This document shows positions 1 through 6,628 of a stretch of DNA of 30,167 nucleotides, piece after piece. The notes under the pieces are model-generated. The model worked only from the letters and a program-made list of their open reading frames with translations. It made no database searches and was not told the origin of the DNA. Both the position numbers and the translations under genes were made by a program. Position 1 is the first letter of the stretch; each line of letters opens with the position of its first letter. Source of the stretch: a virus; the IMG/VR virus record IMGVR_UViG_3300027821_000021, positions 1 to 30,167 of that record. One strand, given 5' to 3'.

Positions 1-253
1 CTTGCCCAGCCACAAAGCCAGTCGTTTCGTCACTGGTTGCCCCCGTAGCCCAACGCTGACGCGTCTCGGCGATTATCGTTTCGAGCCGGTCGCACTCAGC
101 CAGCAACGCTGTGGCAATTTCCCCCTGCCGCGCCGTTGGTGTGCGCCCGGATAGCCAGACCTTTGCGGTGACGACCGCGATGCCGAAGCGCCGCGCGATC
201 TTCTTGGCGGCGTTCGGGCCGTAGACGACGCGGAGGTCGGTAGCCGCCGTCAT
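1..253 (-). CDS. Partial small HTH-like phage protein
   Basis: The gene reads leftwards from an ATG at 251-253 and is still open at position 1, so at least 84 residues are visible and the C-terminus is missing. Residues 13-40 (AAKKIARRFGIAVVTAKVWL) look like a helix-turn-helix, and the rest is helical and charged. It is on the same strand as the Cro-like gene and about 170 bases downstream of it. If the window is circular, the frame continues through the right end and into the start of the small terminase gene. Function is unknown. A DNA-binding role is inferred from the HTH-like stretch alone. A longer overlapping frame in this stretch is Arg-rich and is treated as a shadow. Confidence 0.55.
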   Translation of the reverse strand, partial: MTAATDLRVVYGPNAAKKIARRFGIAVVTAKVWLSGRTPTARQGEIATALLAECDRLETIIAETRQRWATGATSDETTGFVAGQ

Positions 254-422
254 CGAAATGTACTTCTGGGATAAGGACACGCGATTGCCTCGCTGTGTAT
301 GTGGACCGCCTGGACCACGGACACGGAGGCAAGAAAGTGCAGGGGAGGCCGGCAGCCGCAGCCAAGGGGGAAGGATCGTCCGGTGGGTGGACGAGGCTGC
401 GACTGCCGGTTCGGGGAATAAG

Positions 423-626
423 TCATGCGGCGTCGGCTTCGTGATGAACGAAGTCGTTTGCGGTAACAGAGCCGTCCGTGCCCTCTCGTATTTTCCGCAT
501 CATCTCAGGCGACGGCATCCGAGTGCCGCGCCGGATGCGGGAGATGGTCGTGCGGTCGACCTCTAAACGAGCGGCCAGCGCTTCATCCGTAATGCCGGCC
601 GCGTTCATCCAATCATTAAGCTTCAT
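423..626 (-). CDS. Cro/CI-like XRE-family regulator
   Basis: This encodes a 67-aa protein that is mostly one helix-turn-helix domain. The core ITDEALAARLEVDRTTISRI (residues about 10-29) matches the XRE/lambda-repressor type, with the recognition helix around VDRTTISRI. The start chosen is the ATG at 624-626, which gives the domain its normal N-terminus. An in-frame upstream start would read through the operator region and is unlikely. The gene is divergent from the 101-aa XRE gene at 721, and the 94-base gap holds several copies of the dyad TGTGC-N7-GCACA. From its size and position it is the best candidate for the Cro or antirepressor side of the switch. Which of the two proteins maintains lysogeny is inference. 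Confidence 0.8.
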   Translation of the reverse strand: MKLNDWMNAAGITDEALAARLEVDRTTISRIRRGTRMPSPEMMRKIREGTDGSVTANDFVHHEADAA

Positions 627-634
627 AGGCGCAA

Positions 635-651
635 TGTGCCACGAGGGCACA
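635..651. promoter_or_regulatory. Operator dyad, perfect copy (left cluster)
   Basis: TGTGCCACGAGGGCACA is an inverted repeat with 6-base arms, fitting TGTGC-N7-GCACA. It lies 8 bases upstream of the minus-strand Cro-like start at 626, where it would cover that gene's promoter or leader. The same dyad recurs at 716-732 and 1112-1128. Confidence 0.7.
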
Positions 652-669
652 ACAATCATCAACCCCGTT

Positions 670-710
670 TGTGCCCCAGCAGCTAAAGACAGCTGTGGCG
701 CCTGGGCGCA
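670..710. promoter_or_regulatory. Two imperfect operator copies
   Basis: Positions 670-686 keep the left half TGTGC, with GCTAA as a weak right half. Positions 694-710 read TGTGG-N7-GCGCA, with one mismatch in each half. Both fit the spacing of the perfect copies at 635-651 and 716-732. Together they suggest a graded operator array between the two divergent regulator genes. Confidence 0.4.
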
Positions 711-715
711 GCCTT

Positions 716-732
716 TGTGCATGCACGGCACA
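716..732. promoter_or_regulatory. Operator dyad overlapping the repressor start codon
   Basis: TGTGC (716-720), 7 bases, GCACA (728-732). The symmetry extends to 8-base arms, CTTTGTGC (713-720) and GCACAAAG (728-735). The ATG of the plus-strand XRE gene (721-723) lies inside the spacer, so binding here would directly repress that gene. This predicts autoregulation. Confidence 0.7.
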
Positions 733-1026
733 AAGCGGACTTACATCCGGGAATGGCGCCAGCATCGTGAGCTGACCCTCGAAAAGCTTGCCGAGCGCAT
801 CGGCATCACGCATGGCGCGCTTAGCAAGATCGAGCGCGGACAACGACCCTACAGTCAGGCTCTACTTGAAGCCCTGGCTGGAGAATTGGGGACTGACCCG
901 GCATCGCTACTGATGCGCAATCCAGGCGACCCCGAAGGGATTTGGTCGATTTGGGATAGGGTGCCGCCCGCTGATCGGCCGCGGGCAATTAACGTACTGA
1001 AAGCGCTGACCCGCACAGGCTCCTAG
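721..1026 (+). CDS. XRE-family phage repressor (CI-like, small)
   Basis: This is a 101-aa DNA-binding protein. The HTH spans residues about 10-40, with LEKLAERIGITHGALSKIER as the two helices and turn, followed by a short helical C-terminal part. It has no LexA/CI-type peptidase domain, so if it is the lysogenic repressor it cannot be inactivated by RecA-stimulated self-cleavage. The start is the ATG at 721, and an upstream in-frame extension would run through the operator array. Perfect operator dyads lie over its own start (716-732) and upstream of the early operon (1112-1128), so it probably controls itself, the divergent Cro-like gene and the early genes. The repressor role is inferred from domain and context. 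Confidence 0.8.
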   Translation: MHGTKRTYIREWRQHRELTLEKLAERIGITHGALSKIERGQRPYSQALLEALAGELGTDPASLLMRNPGDPEGIWSIWDRVPPADRPRAINVLKALTRTGS

Positions 1027-1076
1027 CTCACTTTATCCACCGCGGAACACCGCAGAAACTTTAGCCCGGCGGCCAT

Positions 1077-1093
1077 TGTGCCACGGGGGAACA
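1077..1093. promoter_or_regulatory. Imperfect operator copy (right cluster)
   Basis: TGTGC-CACGGGG-GAACA matches the dyad with one mismatch. It sits 35 bases before the perfect copy at 1112-1128, the same start-to-start spacing as between 635 and 670 in the left cluster. Confidence 0.45.
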
Positions 1094-1100
1094 CTGTGAC

Positions 1101-1129
1101 TTGACGCGAAGTGTGCCTGCGTGGCACAT
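1101..1129 (+). promoter_or_regulatory. Candidate early promoter overlapped by an operator
   Basis: TTGACG at 1101-1106 is a good -35 box. A weak -10 (GCACAT, 1124-1129) follows at 17 bases. The perfect operator dyad 1112-1128 fills the spacer and the -10, the classic position for repression. The first early gene starts at 1200. Confidence 0.4.
1112..1128. promoter_or_regulatory. Operator dyad, perfect copy (right cluster)
   Basis: TGTGCCTGCGTGGCACA has the same 6-base arms and 17-base length as the copy at 635-651, but it lies downstream of the repressor gene and in front of the early operon. Confidence 0.7.
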
Positions 1130-1199
1130 TCCCGCTGCGACCCGGCATAAGCCGACCGCGCACCAACACGGGCATTGTGGCCCGTAGAAAGGGACTGTT

Positions 1200-1610
1200 A
1201 TGGCCGCTAGCGTAAGGCATGTGATGCCTCCACCGCTCCCCGAACGGATCGAAGAATGGCGGCGCTTCCTGAAGCAGGAACGCACGCTCAACGATCTCGT
1301 CGAGGACATCCATCGCATCCTCGTCGCTGACGAGGAGGACGGCCCAACCTACCGGGCGCTGCTGCGCGCGGTCTATGACGAGCAAGCGAAAGAAGGCTCG
1401 CTTTCGGCCGACAACATCTTTGCCGCGATCATGATCCGCGACAAGGCGAAGGCGCTCGACGCGGTACACGAGCTGGCCGACCAGAAGGCGGCGACGATCT
1501 CCAAAGCGCTCAACATCGTCATGCGGCGTTACCACTCCTCGCGCAAGGAACGCCGCTACATACTCGAAGGGGAAGCCGTGCCCGCAGAGAACAATGGCGA
1601 CAACGAGTAA
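1200..1610 (+). CDS. Unknown early protein, first gene of the early operon
   Basis: This 136-aa soluble protein is predicted to be almost entirely helical and is rich in Glu, Arg and Ala. No family was recognised. The ATG at 1200 is preceded by AAAGGGA at ribosome-binding distance. It is the first gene behind the repressed early promoter and is followed by a strong hairpin terminator at 1617. It may therefore be expressed alone unless transcription reads through. Position suggests an early regulatory or host-takeover function, but nothing in the sequence proves this. Confidence 0.7.
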   Translation: MAASVRHVMPPPLPERIEEWRRFLKQERTLNDLVEDIHRILVADEEDGPTYRALLRAVYDEQAKEGSLSADNIFAAIMIRDKAKALDAVHELADQKAATISKALNIVMRRYHSSRKERRYILEGEAVPAENNGDNE

Positions 1611-1616
1611 CGCGTT

Positions 1617-1645
1617 GGGCGGGGTTTCGGCCCCGCCCGCCTTTT
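1617..1645 (+). terminator. Rho-independent terminator
   Basis: An 8-bp GC stem, GGGCGGGG (1617-1624) with CCCCGCCC (1631-1638), closes a 6-base loop and is followed by GCCTTTT. It lies 7 bases after the stop of the 1200-1610 gene and before the ParB-like gene. Partial termination or antitermination could set the level of the downstream early genes. Confidence 0.75.
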
Positions 1646-1660
1646 GGTCGAGATCCTAAA

Positions 1661-2716
1661 ATGTCATTGCGCGATCCCTTTAATCCGCAGACCGGCGCGT
1701 TTGCGAAAAACATCCGCGAGGAAGGCGACCTTTCCGATCTGCGCGAGTCGATGACTCTGCACGGTTGGGTCGAAGAATTTCCGGCACTCGCCGACGAGCG
1801 CGACGTTGTGCTTGTTGGCCACCGCCGTCTGGCGGTCGCCAAGGAACTCGGGATCGCCCCGGTCATTAAAAAACTGACAATTGGTAGCGGGGATGCCGCC
1901 GATGCCAAGCGGTTCCAGCTTGCCCTTGTTTCCAACATCGGGGCCAAACCTCTGACCGCCGCCGACCGCCAGCGCATCGCCGAATATCTCTACGGCGAGC
2001 GTGAATGGACGATGCAGCGCATCGCCGAGGCGCTCGGCGTATCACAGAGACAGGTTTCAACAGACCTGGCGAGTTTAGAAGTAACTTCTAAACCTTCCCG
2101 CCCCAAAGGTGGCCGCCCAAAGAAGGCCCGCAAGAACGAGTCGGCGGCGGCCACAATCGCCGCCAAGCTGATCCTCGATGCAGGGCATTCTTATCCGGCC
2201 GTCGAGAAGGCGACCGGCCTCACCAGCACCGTCCTTCGGTCGGCCGTCGCTCGTGAAGAGGGACGCCGCGAGCCAGTCATAACTCGCGACATGCTCTCGG
2301 TGACAGCGCAGGGGAAGTTCGATAGGGCGATCAGCCAGTACAAGGCCGAACTGGCCGCATCCTTTCAGCAAACCGTCGCCGCCCGCATCAAGGAGATGCT
2401 GGAGGACACATACATGCCCCGGCACCGAAAGGAGCAGGCCGAGGCCAAAGCCGTAATGAACCGGCGCCACGGGATTATGACCAAGGCCGTCTTCAATGCA
2501 ATCCGCCGCGGGCTGCATCCCGACAGCCGGCGTTCGATCAGCGACGAGATGCTGGGCGCCGCGTTCGATGCCTTCATGGCCCTGGAGAAACACCTGCTGA
2601 AGGAAGAGGACTCGCCGACGACATTCGTCGACATCCCCTCCAGCCTCGCTGAGTGGGACAAGAAAAGAACCACAAAACGCCCGGGAAGCGCCAACGCGAT
2701 GAGGAGGCGCGCATGA
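1661..2716 (+). CDS. ParB-like DNA-binding protein
   Basis: This 351-aa protein has a ParB/Srx-type N-terminal domain. The phosphate-binding motif VGHRRLAVAKELG is at about residues 51-63. A downstream HTH follows at about 117-136 (MQRIAEALGVSQRQVSTDLA). After a basic linker (PKGGRPKKARK) comes a helical region with a possible second HTH. ParB proteins bind CTP and slide on DNA from a specific site. No ParA partner is encoded in the window, so plasmid-type partition is unlikely, and a transcriptional or replication role is more plausible. A near-perfect 19-base palindrome lies within the coding sequence just after the HTH codons. The stop overlaps the next start (ATGA). The family call is firm and the role is inference. 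Confidence 0.85.
   Translation: MSLRDPFNPQTGAFAKNIREEGDLSDLRESMTLHGWVEEFPALADERDVVLVGHRRLAVAKELGIAPVIKKLTIGSGDAADAKRFQLALVSNIGAKPLTAADRQRIAEYLYGEREWTMQRIAEALGVSQRQVSTDLASLEVTSKPSRPKGGRPKKARKNESAAATIAAKLILDAGHSYPAVEKATGLTSTVLRSAVAREEGRREPVITRDMLSVTAQGKFDRAISQYKAELAASFQQTVAARIKEMLEDTYMPRHRKEQAEAKAVMNRRHGIMTKAVFNAIRRGLHPDSRRSISDEMLGAAFDAFMALEKHLLKEEDSPTTFVDIPSSLAEWDKKRTTKRPGSANAMRRRA
2074..2092. repeat. AT-rich 19-bp palindrome inside the parB-like gene
   Basis: TTTAGAAGTAACTTCTAAA has 8-base arms around a 3-base centre. It stands out as AT-rich within GC-rich coding sequence. Its ends, TTTAG and CTAAA, are those of the KorB operator TTTAGC(C/G)GCTAAA recognised by another ParB-family protein. 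It may be the binding site of the encoded protein. That is inference. Confidence 0.5.
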
Positions 2717-2952
2717 AAGAATTGATTCCCGACGCGATCGCCTACCGCGATCTGCCGACGATGCAGCCGCCGACTCACGAGCTGCGGATCATCGCCGATC
2801 GCATCGTCGAGCGGCTCGGCTGCCTGTCAGTCCACGACGCGCGGTGGCTGCGGTTCGAGATCGTCATGGCGCTGGTCGAGGTCCAACGCATCGCCAGCGC
2901 CCACGCCGCCGACAAGGCCCGCGAGTATTACGACAAACGGGCGGCGTGGTGA
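2713..2952 (+). CDS. Small early protein of unknown function
   Basis: This 79-aa acidic, helical protein shows no recognised motif. Its start overlaps the stop of the ParB-like gene as ATGA at 2713-2716, so translation is probably coupled. Its own stop overlaps the GTG start of the next gene (2949) in the same way. It is the first member of a chain of small early genes. An upstream in-frame ATG at 2653 exists but would lie inside the parB-like gene. Confidence 0.65.
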   Translation: MKELIPDAIAYRDLPTMQPPTHELRIIADRIVERLGCLSVHDARWLRFEIVMALVEVQRIASAHAADKAREYYDKRAAW

Positions 2953-3158
2953 GCAACCACTTGCCGGCCGCAAAGCGGCGGCGCTGCGGCTGCGGCTTGC
3001 TGGTGCCGGCGAGCGACATGGCCGACGGCGTCTGCAGCCACTGCCGGGACGGTGACGATCCCGACCGCGCGCCGCCGGGCCCGACCGACGCCGAGATCGA
3101 CCGCGCTCTGGCGAGGCTGGATTACCTCTTCGGGCGCGATTGGTTCGAGGCCAAATGA
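2949..3158 (+). CDS. Small zinc-ribbon-like protein
   Basis: This encodes 69 aa from a GTG that overlaps the preceding stop (GTGA at 2949-2952). The N-terminal half has RCGCG followed about 18 residues later by CSHC, a four-cysteine pattern typical of a small zinc finger. The C-terminal part is an acidic helix. The stop overlaps the next ATG at 3155. Nucleic-acid binding is plausible but unproven. Confidence 0.6.
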   Translation: MSNHLPAAKRRRCGCGLLVPASDMADGVCSHCRDGDDPDRAPPGPTDAEIDRALARLDYLFGRDWFEAK

Positions 3159-3547
3159 TGCGTACGGCACCTTGGCGCCATCTCGACCGATACCGGCTTA
3201 TTGCCGGTCCTATGGCGAGCCCGTTAGGCGCGACGTTTGGCGCATTCCGGATACCGCGGCCACACGGCGGCTTAACGCTGGCCGTCATTGCAACCGATGG
3301 CGATCAATCCGATACCGGATTAGGCCCAGAGTATGCGTGGGAGCATGTCTCGGTGTCGCTGCCGGGTCGCTGCCCGAACTGGGCCGAGATGTCGTTTATC
3401 AAAGACCTATTTTGGGACGAGCACGAGACGGTGATGCAGTTGCACGTGCCGAAAGCAGACCACCGCAACCTGCATCCGAACTGCCTCCATTTGTGGAAAC
3501 CGGTGGGAATTGAATTACCCCGCCCTCCAACGGACACCGTCGCGTGA
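3155..3547 (+). CDS. DUF7694-like conserved phage protein
   Basis: This 130-aa protein has a recognisable phage pattern: WEHVSVSLPGRCPNWAEM, then SFIKDLFWDEHETVMQLHVP, and a C-terminal HPNCLHLW. This combination is common in small phage proteins grouped as DUF7694, whose function is unknown. The family name is from memory and was not searched. The start at 3155 overlaps the preceding stop, and a second ATG follows immediately at 3158. The stop overlaps the GTG start of the next gene at 3544. It belongs to the coupled early operon. Confidence 0.7.
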   Translation: MMRTAPWRHLDRYRLIAGPMASPLGATFGAFRIPRPHGGLTLAVIATDGDQSDTGLGPEYAWEHVSVSLPGRCPNWAEMSFIKDLFWDEHETVMQLHVPKADHRNLHPNCLHLWKPVGIELPRPPTDTVA

Positions 3548-3828
3548 AACCGATCTGCGTTCCCTGCGAACGCTTCATGCGTCCGAAGAAGAATGGCTAC
3601 TACTTTCTTGAAGGAATGCCTGTGGTCGAGCGCCCAGCAAGAGGCAAGGGAGCCGAGGGCTGGAAGCCCTACAAGCTATGGGTGGGCGACCTGTGGGAGT
3701 GCCCGACCTGCCACTACCAGCTAGTGAGCGGTGTCGCCATGAACCCGATCGCCGAACACTACCAGGCTGACTTCAAGCAACAGGTCGAGGCGTTCGGAGC
3801 CGGGCGTCTCTTGGTCAAGGATTGCTGA
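3544..3828 (+). CDS. Small Cys-containing protein (zinc-binding candidate)
   Basis: This encodes 94 aa from a GTG overlapping the previous stop. It carries CVPC near the N-terminus (residues 5-8) and CPTC at about residues 53-56, two CxxC knuckles that could share one zinc ion. The segment between them is basic and aromatic. No named family was recognised. A nucleic-acid-binding role is possible from the zinc-ribbon spacing. Confidence 0.65.
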   Translation: MKPICVPCERFMRPKKNGYYFLEGMPVVERPARGKGAEGWKPYKLWVGDLWECPTCHYQLVSGVAMNPIAEHYQADFKQQVEAFGAGRLLVKDC

Positions 3829-3829
3829 C

Positions 3830-3910
3830 ATGCTGGACGCGATCGGGATCTTGGCGTGCGTGCTGTGCGGGATGCTGACCACGGTGTTGCTCTCGCTGGT
3901 GCTGTTGTGA
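3830..3910 (+). CDS. 26-aa single-pass membrane micropeptide
   Basis: The ATG at 3830 lies one base after the preceding stop and opens 27 codons ending at TGA 3908-3910. The peptide is one hydrophobic helix (ILACVLCGMLTTVLLSLVLL) with no charged residue after Asp3. It couples to the next gene through TGATG at 3908-3912. It is too short for homology, so the call rests on operon spacing and hydrophobicity. The role is unknown. Confidence 0.45.
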   Translation: MLDAIGILACVLCGMLTTVLLSLVLL

Positions 3911-4029
3911 TGATCGGCGTCCTCTCGTTGACCCTGTGCCGGCGTCGCTGGCGCCCGCGTTTGATCCCGACGCTGCTCGCGATCCTGGCGGTTGAACTCG
4001 TCACCATCCGGTGGTTGCTGTGGCAGTAA
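3910..4029 (+). CDS. 39-aa membrane peptide
   Basis: The ATG at 3910 shares a base with the preceding stop. The 39-aa product has a basic patch (CRRRWRPR) followed by a hydrophobic helix (LIPTLLAILAVELVTIRWLL), suggesting a single-pass membrane peptide. Its end overlaps the next gene's likely GTG start at 4020. The function is unknown. Together with the 26-aa peptide it forms a pair of coupled micropeptides in an otherwise soluble-protein operon. Confidence 0.45.
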   Translation: MIGVLSLTLCRRRWRPRLIPTLLAILAVELVTIRWLLWQ

Positions 4030-4265
4030 CGCTCGGCGACCGCGGGCGTCACGAGCGTATGGCTATCGACGAGGCGCTCGCCAAGCGAGCCGCCGACGAC
4101 TATGTCGACACCGCGGTGACGGCCGAGATGTCAATCCCGCGGCTGCTCGGCGACGAACTGATCGATGCCGCCCGCGAGACGGTGGGCGCCTATTACACCC
4201 ACCACGACGAGCGCCTCGATCGCGCGATCCGCTGGCTCGTGAAACTCGTAGGAGGTACACCGTGA
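4020..4265 (+). CDS. Unknown small early protein
   Basis: This is an 81-aa helical, acidic protein. The start is uncertain. GTG 4020 is used because it keeps the operon's usual short overlap. GTG 4011 and ATG 4059 are in the same frame, and the ATG would give a 68-aa form starting MAIDEALAKRAADDYVD. The stop overlaps the GTG of the next gene at 4262, after a GGAGG that can serve as its ribosome-binding site. No motif was recognised. Confidence 0.55.
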   Translation: MAVTLGDRGRHERMAIDEALAKRAADDYVDTAVTAEMSIPRLLGDELIDAARETVGAYYTHHDERLDRAIRWLVKLVGGTP

Positions 4266-4480
4266 AGATCACCCATAAGTATATCCCGTCGCGGTTGGTC
4301 ACCTACGCAGATATGGGTGACTATCGTTGGAAGTACCTTGAGTCACCAAGATCGCTGGCTCACAACATGGCCGGTCTGCCGGTATCGGAGCACGAATTCG
4401 GCGTCATCGTGACCGATAGATTTATCCTTGAATCCGCGCTGGAAAAGGCCGGCTTGCAACGCTGCGTGCGCGATGCCTGA
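4262..4480 (+). CDS. Unknown small early protein
   Basis: This encodes 72 aa from a GTG that overlaps the previous stop (GTGA), with GGAGG at 4250-4254 as a good ribosome-binding site. The product is mixed alpha/beta with several aromatic residues (YADMGDYRWKYLE). No family was recognised. It overlaps the HNH nuclease start by 8 bases at 4473. Confidence 0.55.
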   Translation: MKITHKYIPSRLVTYADMGDYRWKYLESPRSLAHNMAGLPVSEHEFGVIVTDRFILESALEKAGLQRCVRDA

Positions 4481-4970
4481 TCTGCGCGCGCTGATCCCCG
4501 CCCACCGCGAGATTGCCGAGCGACCCGGGAAAGGGCGAAGGGGAATTCCGAGGCCGCGGCAAGACTTGATGGACCGGCTATGGGACCGAAGCGTCACGAT
4601 CCCATTCAGCGGTTGCTATATTTGGCTGGGCCGAATTGGCAGAGAAGGGTATGGGCGGATAAAACTTGGCTACGCCGCCGAGAACAACCGGCACCTTGGG
4701 TATTGCCATATAGTCGCCTATGAGAACGCGCTCGGACCTGTCCCGCATGGATTGGTCCTCGATCATAAATGCCGCGTTAGATCATGCTGGCGACCTGATC
4801 ATTTAGAGCCAGTAACCATGGCCGAGAATGTAAGGCGTGGGGCAATACTAAGAACGCGTTGTCCGCACGGACACGAATACAGTCACATTCGTAAGAGTGA
4901 TGGTGCGCGAGCTTGCATTATATGCCATCGCGCGGCCAATCGGCGGCGATATTACAAGGCCAAGAAATGA
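4473..4970 (+). CDS. HNH endonuclease
   Basis: This 165-aa protein belongs to the HNH_3 type. The core HIVAYENALGPVPHGLVLDH is followed by KCRVRSCWRPDHLEPVTMAE, giving the conserved His pair, the central Asp-His and the later Asp-His-Leu. A C-terminal CPHGHEY...CIICHR segment adds a CxH/CxxC zinc site. Such enzymes nick or cut double-stranded DNA and in phages are often mobile homing enzymes or packaging helpers. It is embedded in the coupled early operon (8-base overlap before it, ATGA overlap after it), so it is probably a settled operon member. Its base composition looks more AT-rich than the neighbouring genes, which suggests separate acquisition. The start at ATG 4473 avoids a long overlap. 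Confidence 0.8.
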   Translation: MPDLRALIPAHREIAERPGKGRRGIPRPRQDLMDRLWDRSVTIPFSGCYIWLGRIGREGYGRIKLGYAAENNRHLGYCHIVAYENALGPVPHGLVLDHKCRVRSCWRPDHLEPVTMAENVRRGAILRTRCPHGHEYSHIRKSDGARACIICHRAANRRRYYKAKK

Positions 4971-5464
4971 CCAATTTATCTCAAGCTCTCGCCAGCCATC
5001 GGGCGCTGGTCGCACATATTAAAGATTTATTCCCCGACGAAACCGACGAAACTCTCGCCGACACCATCGAGGGCGAGAGCGATCTTCCCGGCGCGATCAT
5101 CGCCGTCCTGCGCGCCGCCATAGAACGCGAGGCTAACGGTAAAGCGCTGGCCGAGATCATTGAGACGATGGTCGGGCGCAAACGCCGGCTCGAAGAGGGG
5201 GCGCGCAATCTTCGGCTTGCCTCCTTGCATGCGATGGAAGCCGCGGGCCTGAAGAAACTCGCCGCGCCAGACATGAGCGTGTCAGTCGGCGTTGGTAAGC
5301 CCAAGATGCTGATCGTTGATGACGCCGCGGTGCCGGACGATCTGTGCCGGGTCACTCGCACGCCGAGCAAGACTGATATCGCTAAGGCCATGATGGAGGG
5401 GCGCCAAGTGCCCGGCGTTACGCTCGGCAATCCCGAAACGCATCTGACGGTCCATCGCCGATGA
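4967..5464 (+). CDS. Siphovirus Gp157-family protein
   Basis: This 165-aa protein starts at an ATG overlapping the previous stop. The family signature is visible as an N-terminal helical segment (DETDETLADTIEGESDLPGA), a charged coiled region around GRKRRLEEGARNLR, and a C-terminal VPGVTLGNPE. Gp157 proteins were first described in Streptococcus phages and usually lie next to single-strand annealing proteins, as here. Their biochemical role is not settled. The stop overlaps the ERF gene start (GATG, 5461). Confidence 0.8.
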   Translation: MTNLSQALASHRALVAHIKDLFPDETDETLADTIEGESDLPGAIIAVLRAAIEREANGKALAEIIETMVGRKRRLEEGARNLRLASLHAMEAAGLKKLAAPDMSVSVGVGKPKMLIVDDAAVPDDLCRVTRTPSKTDIAKAMMEGRQVPGVTLGNPETHLTVHRR

Positions 5465-6141
5465 CCACGAACGGGATCGGGCAACTGATAGCCGCGCTCG
5501 CCAAAGCCCAGGCTAAATTCGAGGTGCCTCGGAAAACCAAAGTCGCAGAAATCAGATCGGAAAAGGGTAAATACCAATATCACTACTCTGATTTGGCAGA
5601 CCTCATCGCAGCAGTGCGCGGGCCACTGTCGGAAAACGAACTGGCTTTCACGCACTGCCTAGTAGCGGCTGAACGCGGGACAATGGTCCGCGCGATTCTG
5701 GCCCACTCGTCCGGGGAGATGCTGCAAAGCGAATACACTCTCCCGCACTACCAGCGGCCCCAGGAATTTGGCTCGGCGCTGACTTATGCCCGGCGATATA
5801 CGCTATCGAGCCTGCTCGGCGTCGCGGCAGACGACGATGACGACGGCGAGGCGGCGGCACACCCCGACCAACGACAACCGCAAGTCCGTGCCCAACAAAG
5901 CACTGACGATCCCGGTCCCGCATCTCGTTCTGATAATCCACGCAAGGTGGAAGCGGAGGACGCCTACAAGCGGATACGTACCGCCATCCAGCATGCCGGG
6001 ACACCCAATATGATCGACGAATTGATCCGGGCGAACAGCGACTCGTTTTTGCCGCTGATCAAGGAGGTGAGCGAGGCGCACTACGATCGGTTGATGACGC
6101 TCGCCAACGCCCGCAAGCAGGAAATGTACGCCAGTGCCTAG
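5461..6141 (+). CDS. erf: ERF-family single-strand DNA annealing protein
   Basis: This 226-aa recombinase of the ERF family anneals complementary single strands and so supports recombination or circularisation of phage DNA. Diagnostic segments are YHYSDLADLIAAVRGPLSEN near residues 40-59 and GSALTYARRYTLSSLLGVAA at about 103-122, followed by an acidic run (DDDDD) typical of the end of the domain. After a low-complexity linker a C-terminal helical domain completes the protein. It is preceded by Gp157 and followed by another conserved gene and the integrase. No exonuclease partner was recognised nearby. Confidence 0.88.
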   Translation: MTTNGIGQLIAALAKAQAKFEVPRKTKVAEIRSEKGKYQYHYSDLADLIAAVRGPLSENELAFTHCLVAAERGTMVRAILAHSSGEMLQSEYTLPHYQRPQEFGSALTYARRYTLSSLLGVAADDDDDGEAAAHPDQRQPQVRAQQSTDDPGPASRSDNPRKVEAEDAYKRIRTAIQHAGTPNMIDELIRANSDSFLPLIKEVSEAHYDRLMTLANARKQEMYASA

Positions 6142-6628
6142 CCCGCCAGCGATGGCCTTCCGGTGGACCGGCATCGGTATGTTGCCGCTCAATCCGCGCG
6201 CCGCCGAGAAGGCATTCGAGATCGGCCAGACTTACCGGCTCGAACCGTGGATGGATCGCTCGCCCGCCAGCCAGGCGCATTATTTTGCGGCGATTAACGA
6301 TGCGTTCGACAAGCTTCCGCCGCACCTCGCCCAGCGCTTCCGCTCACCGGATCACCTGCGGAAATATGCGCTCTGCCAGACCGGCTATTGCGAGGAACGC
6401 GTGATCGTATGCAGCAGCAAAGCCGGGGCTGGGCGCCTCGCCGCCTTCATTGGTTCGCTGGATGAATACGCGGTCGTCACCGCATCAGGCCCGGCCGTCG
6501 CCGTGCTGACCGCTCGATCGCAGAGCGCGCGAGCGATGGATCGGAAGACATTTGCCGCCAGCAAGACGGCGGTGCTCGAATACATCGATTCGCTGTTGCA
6601 TATCCCCAAGGGAGCGGCGGCGGCATGA
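6134..6628 (+). CDS. Unknown protein of the recombination module
   Basis: This encodes 164 aa from GTG 6134, which overlaps the ERF stop by 8 bases. AGGAA at about 6118 is upstream. ATG 6152 is an alternative start. Recognisable blocks are AHYFAAINDAFDKLPPHLAQ, SPDHLRKYALCQTGYCEERV, and a small alpha/beta part with VVTASGPAVAVLTARSQSAR. The layout suggests a conserved phage protein found with recombination or replication genes, but I cannot name its activity. The stop overlaps the next ATG at 6625. Confidence 0.65.
   Translation: MPSPPAMAFRWTGIGMLPLNPRAAEKAFEIGQTYRLEPWMDRSPASQAHYFAAINDAFDKLPPHLAQRFRSPDHLRKYALCQTGYCEERVIVCSSKAGAGRLAAFIGSLDEYAVVTASGPAVAVLTARSQSARAMDRKTFAASKTAVLEYIDSLLHIPKGAAAA

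Noticed and set aside
1661-2716. Plasmid-type partition system (phage-plasmid lifestyle)
   Set aside because: There is no ParA-like ATPase or replication initiator nearby, and a full tyrosine integrase is present. Integration is the simpler reading.
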